A stretch of DNA of 64,000 nucleotides from contig NZ_CP034245.1 in the NCBI RefSeq assembly GCF_003931875.1, positions 3,162,001 through 3,226,000 of the forward strand, written 5' to 3'. The position numbers and the translations under genes were made by a program. Each line of letters starts with the position of its first letter. Position 1 is the stretch's first letter. The notes beneath the pieces were generated by a model, which was not told where the DNA came from, did no database searches, and saw nothing but the letters and a program-made list of their open reading frames with translations. The stretch comes from Microbacterium sp. 10M-3C3 (GTDB taxonomy: Bacteria; Actinomycetota; Actinomycetes; Actinomycetales; Microbacteriaceae). This document shows positions 9,317 through 17,377 of this stretch, piece after piece.

Positions 9317-9555
9317 CCGGCGACTCGCCCATCCGGGTGTTCGGGAAGTCCGACTGCGCTGACACGGCCCGCACGCGCGCGCTGTTGGAGGCCGAGAGAG
9401 CGCCGTTCGTCTTCATCGACGTCGAGGCCTCGAGCTCGGCCGCCGCGCAGGCCGCCGAGCTCGGTGGCTCGCCGCGGGTGCCCGTCGTCGTCTTCCCCGA
9501 CGGCGACGTGCTCGTCGAACCGGACGACGACGAAGTGCGCGCCCGGCTTCGCTGA
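9313..9555 (+). CDS. Glutaredoxin-like small protein
   Basis: An 80-residue thioredoxin-fold protein. It opens with beta1 (IRVFGKSDCADTARTRALLE), where the glutaredoxin active site CPYC is replaced by CADT, so only one Cys remains. VPVVVF holds the cis-Pro region after beta3. Its ATG overlaps the SDR stop as ATGA, which implies co-translation. Monothiol glutaredoxins bind Fe-S clusters or reduce mixed disulfides; whether that holds here is open, because the usual CGFS motif is absent. Confidence 0.65.
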   Translation: MTGDSPIRVFGKSDCADTARTRALLEAERAPFVFIDVEASSSAAAQAAELGGSPRVPVVVFPDGDVLVEPDDDEVRARLR

Positions 9556-9603
9556 CCGCTCGCGATCAGCGAGTCGCGACGCGCCCGGGCCGGATGCCGC
9601 GGC

Positions 9604-10056
9604 TCAGCCATCTGCGCCGGGGAAGGCGACGCGACGCAGCAGGTCGCGCAGCGTCTCGCGCTCGTCGGCCGACAGCGCGGCGTGCGCGCGCTCCTCGGCC
9701 TCGCCGGCCGACACGTGCGCGCGGGCCGCGAGCGCGCGCCCGGCGGGGGTCGCGACGACGACCTTGACGCGGCGATCGCTGGGGTCGGCGCGGCGCTCGA
9801 CGAGCCCGCGCGTCTCCAGGCCGTCGACGAGCGCCACGACCTGGCTCGGGTCGAGCCGCAGGAACTCGGCGAGGTCGCGCTGGGTCGGCGCATCCGCCGC
9901 GAGCGAGAGGACGAGCACCGAGTACGAGCGCGCCTTCAGCCCGTGCTCGGCGAGCGCGGCATTGCCCGCGGCCAGCGCCAGCGCGTTGGCGCGCGCGAGC
10001 AGGAAGCTCACGTCGTCGACGAGCGACGGCGCGGCGGTGTCCACGGGGCGGGCCAT
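9604..10056 (-). CDS. MarR-family transcriptional regulator
   Basis: A 150-residue winged-helix regulator. The recognition helix region reads QRDLAEFLRLDPSQVVALVDGLETRG, followed by the wing RRADPSDRRVKVVVATPAG with the DxRxxxV signature of MarR proteins. The ATG at 10054-10056 is preceded by a -10-like TACCAT on the minus strand, 6 bp away; the longer open frame upstream is spurious. It is divergent from an SDR gene across an AT-rich 88-bp region that probably holds its operator, so it likely controls the downstream catabolic operon and itself, with a phenolic or CoA ligand as plausible inducer. Confidence 0.85.
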   Translation of the reverse strand: MARPVDTAAPSLVDDVSFLLARANALALAAGNAALAEHGLKARSYSVLVLSLAADAPTQRDLAEFLRLDPSQVVALVDGLETRGLVERRADPSDRRVKVVVATPAGRALAARAHVSAGEAEERAHAALSADERETLRDLLRRVAFPGADG

Positions 10057-10062
10057 GCTCCG

Positions 10063-10068
10063 ATGGTA
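10063..10068 (-). promoter_or_regulatory. -10 box TACCAT of the MarR gene
   Basis: Six bp separate the box from the ATG; no ribosome-binding site is visible. Confidence 0.4.
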
Positions 10069-10088
10069 GGGCAGTTCATGACGAAAAT

Positions 10089-10120
10089 AACGATTGACTT
10101 CTTCAACGATATGTTCTTCA
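10089..10120. promoter_or_regulatory. Candidate MarR operator/promoter, AT-rich direct repeats
   Basis: AACGAT occurs at 10089 and 10105, and TTCTTCA at 10099 and 10114, in the only AT-rich stretch of the divergent intergenic region. TTGACT at 10094 could serve as a -35 box for the rightward operon. The spacing of 15-16 bp is unusual for MarR sites, which are normally inverted repeats. Confidence 0.3.
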
Positions 10121-10144
10121 CTGATCCCGACGAAGGAGTCTCGA

Positions 10145-11074
10145 ATGACACTGCAGGGCAAAGTCGCCGTGGTCACCGGGTCGGGGCGCGGCCTCGGTCT
10201 CGCGTACGCCCAGGAGCTCGCCCGGCAGGGCGCGTCGGTCGTCGTGAACGACGTCGACGAGGCCATCGCCGCCGCCGCGGTGCAGAGCATCGAGGCCGCC
10301 GGCGGAACGGCCGTCGCCGTCGTCGCGCCCGTCGGACCGACCGAGACGGCGAAGCAGCTCGTGCAGACGGCGGTGGACACCTACGGCCGCCTCGACATCC
10401 TCGTCACCAACGCCGGCGTCCTGCGCGACACCGTGCTGTGGAAGATGAGCGACGACGACTTCGACACCGTGATCGGCGTGCACCTTCGCGGCACGTTCAC
10501 GTGCGTGCGGGAAGCCGCGACCTACATGCGCGCGAACGAGATCGCCGGCCGGATCATCTGCATCGGCTCGCCCACGGGCCAGCGCGGCAACTTCGGCCAG
10601 ACCAACTACGCGGCCGCCAAGGCCGGCATCGTCGGCATGGTGCGCACGTGGGCGCTCGAGCTCGGACGCGCCGGCATCACCGCCAACGCCGTCATCCCCG
10701 TCGCCGCGACCGCCATGACCGCGACCGTGCCCTACTTCGCCGCGGCCGTCGAAGCGGATGCGGCGGGCGAGCCCATGCCCGCGTTCTTCCGCCACGATCT
10801 CGGCTTCGGCACGTCCGACGACGTCGCCGGCCTCATCTCGTTCCTCGCGTCCGACGAGGCCGCCGGCATCAGCGGCCAGGCGATCGGCGTGGGCGGCGAC
10901 CGCATCCAGATCTGGTCGCACCCGGAGCCGGTCGTCACGGCCTACCACGACGGCGGCTGGACCCTCGAGGCGCTCCGCGAGGAGTTCGCCCCGGTCATCG
11001 CGGAGAACCGGCAGAGCGTGGGCGAGAAGTTCCCGCCGCTGCCCGACGAGCTGCAGCGCCCCGCCGCGTCCTGA
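10145..11074 (+). CDS. SDR family oxidoreductase (MFE-2-like dehydrogenase)
   Basis: A 309-residue SDR with TGSGRGLG, NAG (VTNAGVL) and YAAAK active-site motifs. It is longer than classical SDRs: about 50 extra C-terminal residues follow the GGDRIQIW segment. The first half resembles the (3R)-hydroxyacyl-CoA dehydrogenase domain of peroxisomal multifunctional enzyme 2, and a MaoC-type hydratase lies two genes downstream, so a beta-oxidation-like step is plausible. Start ATG has GAAGGAG 5 bp upstream, which excludes the earlier in-frame start. First gene of an SDR-amidohydrolase-MaoC-acyl-CoA synthetase operon. Confidence 0.85.
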   Translation: MTLQGKVAVVTGSGRGLGLAYAQELARQGASVVVNDVDEAIAAAAVQSIEAAGGTAVAVVAPVGPTETAKQLVQTAVDTYGRLDILVTNAGVLRDTVLWKMSDDDFDTVIGVHLRGTFTCVREAATYMRANEIAGRIICIGSPTGQRGNFGQTNYAAAKAGIVGMVRTWALELGRAGITANAVIPVAATAMTATVPYFAAAVEADAAGEPMPAFFRHDLGFGTSDDVAGLISFLASDEAAGISGQAIGVGGDRIQIWSHPEPVVTAYHDGGWTLEALREEFAPVIAENRQSVGEKFPPLPDELQRPAAS

Positions 11075-11082
11075 CCGCCGCC

Positions 11083-11970
11083 ATGACGAGATACGAACCC
11101 GCGATCGATGTCGCGTCGCTGCGCGCGATCGACGTGCACGTGCACGTGGAGATCGACGGGCACGGCCACGGGTCGCTGCCCGCCGAGCTCGCCGAGGCCG
11201 CGTCGCGCTACTTCTCGACCGACGGGCCGCGGCCGGCGCTCGACGACATCGCCGCGTACTACCGGGAGCGGTCGATGGCCGCGGTCGTGTTCACCGTCGA
11301 CGCCGAGACGCAGCTCGGGCACGCGCCGATCTCGAGCGAGGAGATCGCCGAGGGCGCCGCGCGCCACAACGACGTGCTCATCCCGTTCGGCAGCGTCGAC
11401 CCGCGCCGGCCCGACGCGGTCGCACGCGCCGAGGCGCTCATCTGCGACCACGGCGTGCACGGCTTCAAATTCCACCCGACCGTGCAGGGCTTCGACCCCT
11501 CGGATGCGGCGTACGACGCGCTGTACGGCACGCTGCAGGACGCGGGCGTCGTGGCCCTGTTCCACACCGGCCAGACCGGCATCGGCGCCGGCACCCCCGG
11601 CGGCGCGGGATTCCTGCTAGGGCTGTCGAACCCGATGCTCCTCGACCCGGTCGCCGCGCGCTTCCCCGAGCTGCAGATCATCATGGCGCACCCCTCCGTG
11701 CCGTGGCAGGACGAGGCGCTCGCGGTCGCCACGCACAAGCGCAACACATGGATCGACCTGTCGGGGTGGAGCCCGAAGTACTTCCCCCCGCAGCTCGTGC
11801 GATACGCCAATTCGCTCATCACCGACCGCGTGCTCTTCGGCTCCGACTTCCCGCTGCTGACCCCCGACCGCTGGCTGCGCGACGTCGAGAAGACCGACCT
11901 GAAGCCCGAGGTCATGCCCCGCATCCTCGTCGAGAACGCCGCGCGCCTACTGGGCCTCGCCGCATCCTGA
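11083..11970 (+). CDS. Amidohydrolase family 2 metal-dependent hydrolase/decarboxylase
   Basis: A 295-residue TIM-barrel protein of the amidohydrolase-2 group, which includes ACMSD and gamma-resorcylate decarboxylases. Metal ligands are visible as the HxH of DVHVHVE, a His in GFKFHPTVQGF, another in ALFHTGQTG, IIMAHPSVPW, and the Asp in LFGSDFPLL. The start ATG lies 8 bp after the SDR stop. In this operon it would open or decarboxylate a ring intermediate before CoA activation; the exact substrate cannot be read from the sequence. Confidence 0.8.
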   Translation: MTRYEPAIDVASLRAIDVHVHVEIDGHGHGSLPAELAEAASRYFSTDGPRPALDDIAAYYRERSMAAVVFTVDAETQLGHAPISSEEIAEGAARHNDVLIPFGSVDPRRPDAVARAEALICDHGVHGFKFHPTVQGFDPSDAAYDALYGTLQDAGVVALFHTGQTGIGAGTPGGAGFLLGLSNPMLLDPVAARFPELQIIMAHPSVPWQDEALAVATHKRNTWIDLSGWSPKYFPPQLVRYANSLITDRVLFGSDFPLLTPDRWLRDVEKTDLKPEVMPRILVENAARLLGLAAS

Positions 11971-12001
11971 CCCCGACCACCACCTCCCGGAGGAGACCGT
12001 C

Positions 12002-12454
12002 ATGACCACCACCCGCTCGTACGCCGATGCCCCCGCCCTCGCCGGCACCGACCTCGGCTGGACCGACTGGTTCGAGATCACGCAGGACCGCGTGCAGCTG
12101 TTCGCCGACGCCACCGACGACCAGCAGTGGATCCACGTCGACCCCGAGCGCGCCGCCTCGGGGCCCTTCGGCGGCCCGATCGCCCACGGGTTCCTCACGC
12201 TGTCGCTGACCGTGAAGTTCTGGACCGAGCTGTTCGACCTCGAGGGCGTGTCCACGAAGGTCAACTATGGCCTGGACAAGGTGCGCTTCATCTCCCCCGT
12301 GCCCGTCGGCGCGCGCGTGCGGATGAACGCCGTCATCGCGGAGGTCGCCGAGGTGCGCGGCGGCTACCAGTTCACGGTCGATCAGACGATCGAGATCGAG
12401 GGCGGCACGAAGCCGGCCGTCGCCGCGCGCGGGCTGTACCGCTTCTACGCCTGA
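12002..12454 (+). CDS. MaoC-family (R)-specific enoyl-CoA hydratase
   Basis: A 150-residue single hot-dog domain. The catalytic Asp and His fall in FADATDDQQWIHVD, followed by the family's overhang loop GPFGGPIAHGFLTLSL. This matches R-specific enoyl-CoA hydratases that add water to trans-2-enoyl-CoA. GGAGGAG lies 7 bp before the ATG. It sits between the amidohydrolase and the acyl-CoA synthetase genes and probably works with the MFE-2-like SDR at 10145 as a hydratase/dehydrogenase pair. Confidence 0.88.
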   Translation: MTTTRSYADAPALAGTDLGWTDWFEITQDRVQLFADATDDQQWIHVDPERAASGPFGGPIAHGFLTLSLTVKFWTELFDLEGVSTKVNYGLDKVRFISPVPVGARVRMNAVIAEVAEVRGGYQFTVDQTIEIEGGTKPAVAARGLYRFYA

Positions 12455-12493
12455 CCCACCCCCGCCATCCCCTTTCGACGAAGAGGTCGGACG

Positions 12494-14026
12494 ATGCACG
12501 AACACGGTCTCGGCACCTGGATGAACCAGCGGCGGCGCAAGTCGCCCGACAAGCCGGCGCTGATCTTCGACGGCGAGGTCACGACGTATCGCTCGCTCGC
12601 CGACGACGTCGACCGCGTCGCGGCGCTGCTCGCGCGCCGCGGCGTCGCGCGCGGGCAGTCGGTGGCGTACCTGGGCGAGAACAGCCCGCGGTTCCTGCAG
12701 GTGCTGTTCGCGGCGGCGCAGCTGGGCGCCGTGTTCGTCCCGGTGAACACGCGCCTGGCCCCGCCGGAGATCGCGCACGTGCTCGTCGATTCGGGCGCGG
12801 TCGTGCTGATCCACGATCCCGAGTTCGAGGAGCGGCTCGACGGTCTCGACGCCGTCGCGGCCGGCATCCCGCGCATCTCCACGGGCGAGGGCTCCGCGGA
12901 TGCACCGGGGCTCTCGGCGCTCGCGCGCGAGCTGTCGCCCGCCGACGCGCCCGCGCCCGTCGACACCGTGTTCGCCGACCCGGCCGCGATCATCTACACG
13001 TCCGGGACGACCGGGCGGGCCAAGGGCGCCGTGCTCACGCACGGGAACCTCACGTGGGTCGCGCTGAACTGCATCGTCGACTACGACGTGGTCTCCACCG
13101 ACATCGCGCTCATGATCTCGCCGCTGTTCCACGTGGCCTCTCTCGGCATGGGGGCGCTGCCGGTGCTGCTGAAGGGCGCGACGCTCGTGCTCGAGAAGGG
13201 CTTCGAGGCGTCGGCGGCGCTCGCGCAGATCCAGCGGCACCGCGTCACGATGCTCTCGGGCGTGCCCACGACGTACCAGCTCCTGGCCGACCACCCCGAC
13301 TGGGCGCTCACCGACCTGTCGAGCCTGCGCCGCCTCACGTGCGGCGGCTCGGCGGTGCCGACGCGCATCCTCGACGCGTTCGAGCTGCGCGGCCTGTCGT
13401 TCACGCAGGGGTACGGCATGACCGAGACCTCCCCGGGCGCAACCTCTCTCGCCCCCGACGCGACCCGCCGCAAGCAGGGCAGCGTCGGGCTGCCGCACTT
13501 CTTCACCGACGTGCGCGTCAGCCGCGAGGACGGCGGGCCGGCGGCGCCCGGCGAGATCGGCGAGATCGAGATCGCCGGACCGAATGTCTTCGCCGGCTAC
13601 CACGACAACCCCCAGGCGACGACGGCCGCCTTCACGTCGGACGGCTGGTTCCGCTCGGGCGATCTCGGCTACCTCGACGACGAGGGCTTCCTCTTCATCG
13701 CCGACCGGCTGAAGGACATGATCATCTCGGGCGGCGAGAACATCTACCCCGCCGAGGTCGAGAACCTCTTGAGCGACATCTCCGCCGTCACCGGCGTCGC
13801 CGTCATCGGCCGTCCCGACGAGCGGTGGGGCGAGGTGCCGGTGGCCGTCGCGACCGTCGCCGCGGGCACCGAGCTCGATCTCACCCGCGTGCGCGCGCAC
13901 CTGGACGGCAGGATCGCGCGCTACAAGATCCCGAAGGACGTGATCGTCGTGGACGAGCTCCCGCGCACCGCGTCGGGCAAGATCCGCAAGGCCGACCTGC
14001 GCGCACGCTTCGCCCGCGTCAGCTGA
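12494..14026 (+). CDS. Acyl-CoA synthetase (AMP-forming)
   Basis: A 510-residue ANL-superfamily ligase that activates a carboxylic acid to its CoA thioester. Core motifs are IIYTSGTTGRAKGAVLTH (P-loop), GYGMTETSPG (A5), GWFRSGDLGYLDDEGF, GGENIYPAEVE (A8 hinge) and PRTASGKIRK with the catalytic Lys (A10). Fatty-acid and cyclic-acid ligases share these motifs. It is the last gene of the operon and overlaps the convergent PaaX-type gene by 8 bp, suggesting that PaaX, a sensor of CoA thioesters, monitors its product. Confidence 0.92.
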   Translation: MHEHGLGTWMNQRRRKSPDKPALIFDGEVTTYRSLADDVDRVAALLARRGVARGQSVAYLGENSPRFLQVLFAAAQLGAVFVPVNTRLAPPEIAHVLVDSGAVVLIHDPEFEERLDGLDAVAAGIPRISTGEGSADAPGLSALARELSPADAPAPVDTVFADPAAIIYTSGTTGRAKGAVLTHGNLTWVALNCIVDYDVVSTDIALMISPLFHVASLGMGALPVLLKGATLVLEKGFEASAALAQIQRHRVTMLSGVPTTYQLLADHPDWALTDLSSLRRLTCGGSAVPTRILDAFELRGLSFTQGYGMTETSPGATSLAPDATRRKQGSVGLPHFFTDVRVSREDGGPAAPGEIGEIEIAGPNVFAGYHDNPQATTAAFTSDGWFRSGDLGYLDDEGFLFIADRLKDMIISGGENIYPAEVENLLSDISAVTGVAVIGRPDERWGEVPVAVATVAAGTELDLTRVRAHLDGRIARYKIPKDVIVVDELPRTASGKIRKADLRARFARVS

Positions 14027-14864
14027 CGCGGGCGGCGAAGTCGCGCACGCCCGGGAAGGCGAACGCGCGGTGGCGGGCGGTGAACACCTCCGCCGAGCGC
14101 GCGGCCGGCCAGTCCTCTCCCATGTACTCCGCCGGCAGCCGGGGGTCCACGCGCAGGAGCGCGAGCCAGTCGGCGACCAGCAGGACGTGACGCGTGAGCG
14201 CGGGCAGGTCGGCCGCTGCATCCGGGTCGTCCCAGGACGCGATGAACTCGTCGTGCGCACGGCGGATGCCGGCGACGTCCCACGCCACGCGCACCGCGTC
14301 GGCCATCGGGTAGCCCGGAAGCTCGGATGCGGCGAACGCCGTCACCGCGCCCGCGGGGAGGTCGCCCTCGACGCCGTCGAGCACGGCGGCGAGGTCCACC
14401 TCGCCGGGCGCGATCCACAGCCCGTCGCGGAGGGCCGCGAACCCGGCCCACGTGAGCGCCGCGCGCAGGCGATGGCGGAGCGCCCGGCGGTCCTCCGGCA
14501 GCGTGAAGGCGACGACCGTCCACCCCTCGCCCTGCGGCGCGAACGGCTCGGCGCCCTTGACGCGCTCGGCGGCGTCGCGCAGCACGTCGCTGCCGTGGGC
14601 CGTCAGCTCGAACCCGACCTCGCGGCCGAGGCGGCGGCGCGCGAGCAGTCCGCTCTCCACCATGCGGTCGAGATTCGTGCGCACCGCCGCCGCCGCGATC
14701 CCCGCCGGCTCGAGGGCGCCGATGAGGACCGATGCGCGCAGCGGCTCGAAGTACTGATCGCACACGTACTCGCCGAACAGGGCGAGCAGCAGCTGGCGGG
14801 GCTTGCGAGCGAGGACCGAGCCCTCGACGGCGACGGGGCGCACCGCCTCCAGGGCCCTGGTCAC
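14019..14864 (-). CDS. PaaX-family transcriptional regulator
   Basis: A 281-residue regulator. The N-terminal winged helix starts RKPRQLLLALFGEYVCDQYF and continues with EPAGIAAAAVRTNLDRMVESG, the usual PaaX arrangement (LFGD-like start, NLxRMVxSG recognition helix). The remainder matches the PaaX central and C-terminal domains, which in E. coli bind phenylacetyl-CoA. The GTG at 14862-14864 overlaps the ABC ATPase stop by 4 bp, so it is translated with the transporter operon. Likely role: repression of this island until an acyl-CoA intermediate appears. The start of the frame as far as 15557 is shadow. Confidence 0.88.
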   Translation of the reverse strand: MTRALEAVRPVAVEGSVLARKPRQLLLALFGEYVCDQYFEPLRASVLIGALEPAGIAAAAVRTNLDRMVESGLLARRRLGREVGFELTAHGSDVLRDAAERVKGAEPFAPQGEGWTVVAFTLPEDRRALRHRLRAALTWAGFAALRDGLWIAPGEVDLAAVLDGVEGDLPAGAVTAFAASELPGYPMADAVRVAWDVAGIRRAHDEFIASWDDPDAAADLPALTRHVLLVADWLALLRVDPRLPAEYMGEDWPAARSAEVFTARHRAFAFPGVRDFAARVS

Positions 14865-15670
14865 GCCGCCGGCGCCGCGGGACGGACGGCTTCGCCGCGC
14901 TTGGCGCGCTGGATCTGCTCGTAGACGTGGGTGCGCAGCGCCGTGAACCGCGGCAGCGCGCGCGTGGTGATCTGGTCGCGCTCGTCGGGCAGGTCGACGT
15001 GCACGTCCTCCTGCACCCACGTCGGCGACTTCGACAGCACCACGACGCGCTCGCCGAGGTACACCGACTCGTCGATGTCGTGCGTCACGAACAGGATCGA
15101 CATACCGCGCTCGCGGTGCAGGGTCCGCACGAGGTCCTCCAGGTCGGCCCGCGTCTGCGCGTCGACGGCGGCGAAGGGCTCGTCCATGATGAGCACCTCG
15201 GGCTGATACGCGACGGCACGCGCGATCGCGACGCGCTGCTGCATCCCGCCCGACAGCTGCCACGGGTAGCTGCGCGCGGCGTGGTCGAGCCCGACGGCAC
15301 GCAGCGCGTCGTCGACGAGCCGGTCGCGCTCGTCGCGCGACAGGCGCTTGTGCTTGAGCGGCAGCTCGACGTTGCCGCGCACCGTGAGCCACGGGTACAG
15401 GCTCCGGCCGTACTCCTGGAAGACCAGCGCCATGTTCGGCGGCGGTGCGGTCACGGCCTTGCCGTGCAGCTCGATCGAACCCGACGTGGGCTTGAGCAGT
15501 CCCGCGATGCACTTGAGCAGGGTCGTCTTGCCGCATCCGGACGGCCCGACGATGCACACCAGCTCGCCCGCATCCATCCGGAACGTGATGTCGCCGATCG
15601 CCTCGACGCTGCCGGTCGACGAGTCGTAGACCTTCCGCAGCCCCGTGACGGTGAGCAGGTTGTCAGGCAC
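14861..15670 (-). CDS. ABC transporter ATP-binding protein, SsuB/TauB-like
   Basis: A 269-residue ATPase with Walker A GPSGCGKTT, Q-loop VFQEYGRSLYPW, signature LSGGMQQR, Walker B VLIMDEP and H-loop VTHDIDE. The YPWLTVRGNV region is typical of nitrate/sulfonate/taurine-type importers. It overlaps the upstream permease by 8 bp and the downstream PaaX gene by 4 bp. Together with two permeases and a lipoprotein it makes a complete uptake system. Aromatic or sulfonated compounds are plausible substrates from the context. Confidence 0.93.
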   Translation of the reverse strand: MPDNLLTVTGLRKVYDSSTGSVEAIGDITFRMDAGELVCIVGPSGCGKTTLLKCIAGLLKPTSGSIELHGKAVTAPPPNMALVFQEYGRSLYPWLTVRGNVELPLKHKRLSRDERDRLVDDALRAVGLDHAARSYPWQLSGGMQQRVAIARAVAYQPEVLIMDEPFAAVDAQTRADLEDLVRTLHRERGMSILFVTHDIDESVYLGERVVVLSKSPTWVQEDVHVDLPDERDQITTRALPRFTALRTHVYEQIQRAKRGEAVRPAAPAA

Positions 15671-16487
15671 GTTCCACCTCCGTGATTCCGTGATACCACC
15701 GCAGCACGCGTCGCTCGACGAGCGAGAACAGCACCGCGAGGAGCACGCCGATGAGTCCGAGCAGGACGATGCCGCCCCACATCTGGGCGATCAGGTAGTT
15801 CCGCTGGAAGTACACGATGCGATATCCCAGGCCCGAGGACGAAAAGAACATCTCCGAGATGACCATGAGGATCAGCGCGATCGACAGCGCCTGGCGCACG
15901 CCCGCCATGATGCGGGGGCTCGCGGCCGGCAGCACGAGATAGCGCAGCCGCTCAGCGCGCGTGAGCGAGTACGACCGTGCGGTCTCGGTCATGACGGCGT
16001 CGGTGCCGCGCACGCCGTCGATCGTGTTCAGCAGCACGGGCCACACCGATCCGGCCACGATGACCGTGATCTTCATCGCGTCCGTCGGTCCGAGCAGCAC
16101 CGCGACGACGGGGATGAGCACGGGCGGAGGGATCGCTCGGAAGAACTCCAGCAGCGGCTCGAGCAGCTCGCCGAGCCATCGCACGAGTCCGATGATCGCG
16201 CCGAGGACCACGCCCAGGACGATCGACAGCGCGGCGCCGACGGCCAGGCGGCCGAGGCTCGGCAGCACGTCCTGGACGAACGCCGGACCGACCCACGTCT
16301 GCACGAACGCGTCGCCGATGACGAGCGGACTCGGGAAGAACGGCGAAACCGTGAAGGTCGCCCATACGCCCCACACGACGAGGAGGACGATCGGCAGGCC
16401 CAGCGCGAACGCCGTGCCCGACAGGGCGCGCCGCAGCATACGCCGCCGCGGGCGGGGCGTGACGACGGTGCTCGTGTAGAGGGTCAC
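15663..16487 (-). CDS. ABC transporter permease, SsuC/TauC-like (second)
   Basis: A 274-residue BPD_transp_1 permease with about six hydrophobic helices. The EAA loop reads TARSYSLTRAERLRYLVLPAASP, which contacts the ATPase. GTG at 16485-16487 overlaps the upstream permease stop by 4 bp (GTGA); the much longer frame upstream is the shadow of the first permease. Having two different permeases suggests a heterodimeric channel, unlike the single permease of E. coli ssu or tau systems. Confidence 0.9.
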   Translation of the reverse strand: MTLYTSTVVTPRPRRRMLRRALSGTAFALGLPIVLLVVWGVWATFTVSPFFPSPLVIGDAFVQTWVGPAFVQDVLPSLGRLAVGAALSIVLGVVLGAIIGLVRWLGELLEPLLEFFRAIPPPVLIPVVAVLLGPTDAMKITVIVAGSVWPVLLNTIDGVRGTDAVMTETARSYSLTRAERLRYLVLPAASPRIMAGVRQALSIALILMVISEMFFSSSGLGYRIVYFQRNYLIAQMWGGIVLLGLIGVLLAVLFSLVERRVLRWYHGITEVERA

Positions 16488-17353
16488 AGCACCTCCTCCC
16501 CGCGGACGGACTGGTGCCACGACAGCGCGCGGCGCTCGATGAGACGGAACACGAGGTTCACGAGGAGTCCGAGCAGACCCGTCGTGATCACGAGCGCGTA
16601 CACCTGCGGGTAGTCGCCGGCCGACTGCGCGAAGATCAGCGCGCGGCCGAGTCCGGGGTTGCCGATGAACATCTCGGCGGTGACGGCGAGGATCAGCGCG
16701 ACGGCGGCGGCGAGGCGCACCCCCGTCATGAGGTAGGGCAGCGCCGTGGGCAGCACGAGGTTCACCACGCGCGACCACCGGCCGAGCCCGAAGCTGCGGG
16801 CGGTGTCGCGCGCGACGGCGTCGACGTCGGCCACGCCGTAGAGCACCTGCACGAACACCTGCCAGAACGACGCGAAGACGATGATCACCAGCGCCGCCTG
16901 CGGCTGGATGCCGAAGACGAGGATGCACAGCGGGATGAGCGCGACCGACGGGATGGGGCGGAGGAACTCGACCGTGGTATGCGTCGCGCGCCGCAGAAAC
17001 GGCACGAGTCCGATGACGGTCGCGAGCACCGTCGCCGCGACGGTGGCGATCACGAGCCCGATCGCCCACGTCGAGAGGGTCCGTCCGACGTTGCGCCAGA
17101 ACTCCAGGTCGCCGAGGTCGACCGCCAGGCGCGGCAGCACCGTCGTCGGCGGTGGGAAGTAGCGGCCGTCGAGAAGTCCCAGGGTGGGCACGAGCTGCCA
17201 CACCCCGACGAACAGGACGATGCCGAGCGCGCCGAGCCCGGCGCGGCGCGCCGCGCGGCGCCGGCCCCGCCCGCGCGCACGCGGGGAGGACGGCGCCGTC
17301 GCGGGCGCGCTCGCGGGAGCGTCGGCCGCCGGCGCGGGAGCGGTGGACGGCAT
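16484..17353 (-). CDS. ABC transporter permease, SsuC/TauC-like (first)
   Basis: A 289-residue inner-membrane permease. A 35-residue Ala/Pro/Arg-rich cytosolic leader precedes TM1 (LGALGIVLFVGVWQLVPTL). The EAA loop is TARSFGLGRWSRVVNLVLPTALP. Another helix pair ends in AEMFIGNPGLGRALI, similar to its partner's EMFFSSSGLGYRI, so the two permeases are paralogues. It follows the substrate-binding lipoprotein after 24 bp. Confidence 0.9.
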   Translation of the reverse strand: MPSTAPAPAADAPASAPATAPSSPRARGRGRRRAARRAGLGALGIVLFVGVWQLVPTLGLLDGRYFPPPTTVLPRLAVDLGDLEFWRNVGRTLSTWAIGLVIATVAATVLATVIGLVPFLRRATHTTVEFLRPIPSVALIPLCILVFGIQPQAALVIIVFASFWQVFVQVLYGVADVDAVARDTARSFGLGRWSRVVNLVLPTALPYLMTGVRLAAAVALILAVTAEMFIGNPGLGRALIFAQSAGDYPQVYALVITTGLLGLLVNLVFRLIERRALSWHQSVRGEEVL

Positions 17354-17377
17354 GGTGTCGTCGGTTCCGGATGCGGC

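Noticed and set aside
10094-10122. A conventional -35/-10 promoter for the SDR operon at TTGACT
   Set aside because: The best -10 partner at 17 bp is TTCACT, a poor match; kept only as part of the candidate operator region.
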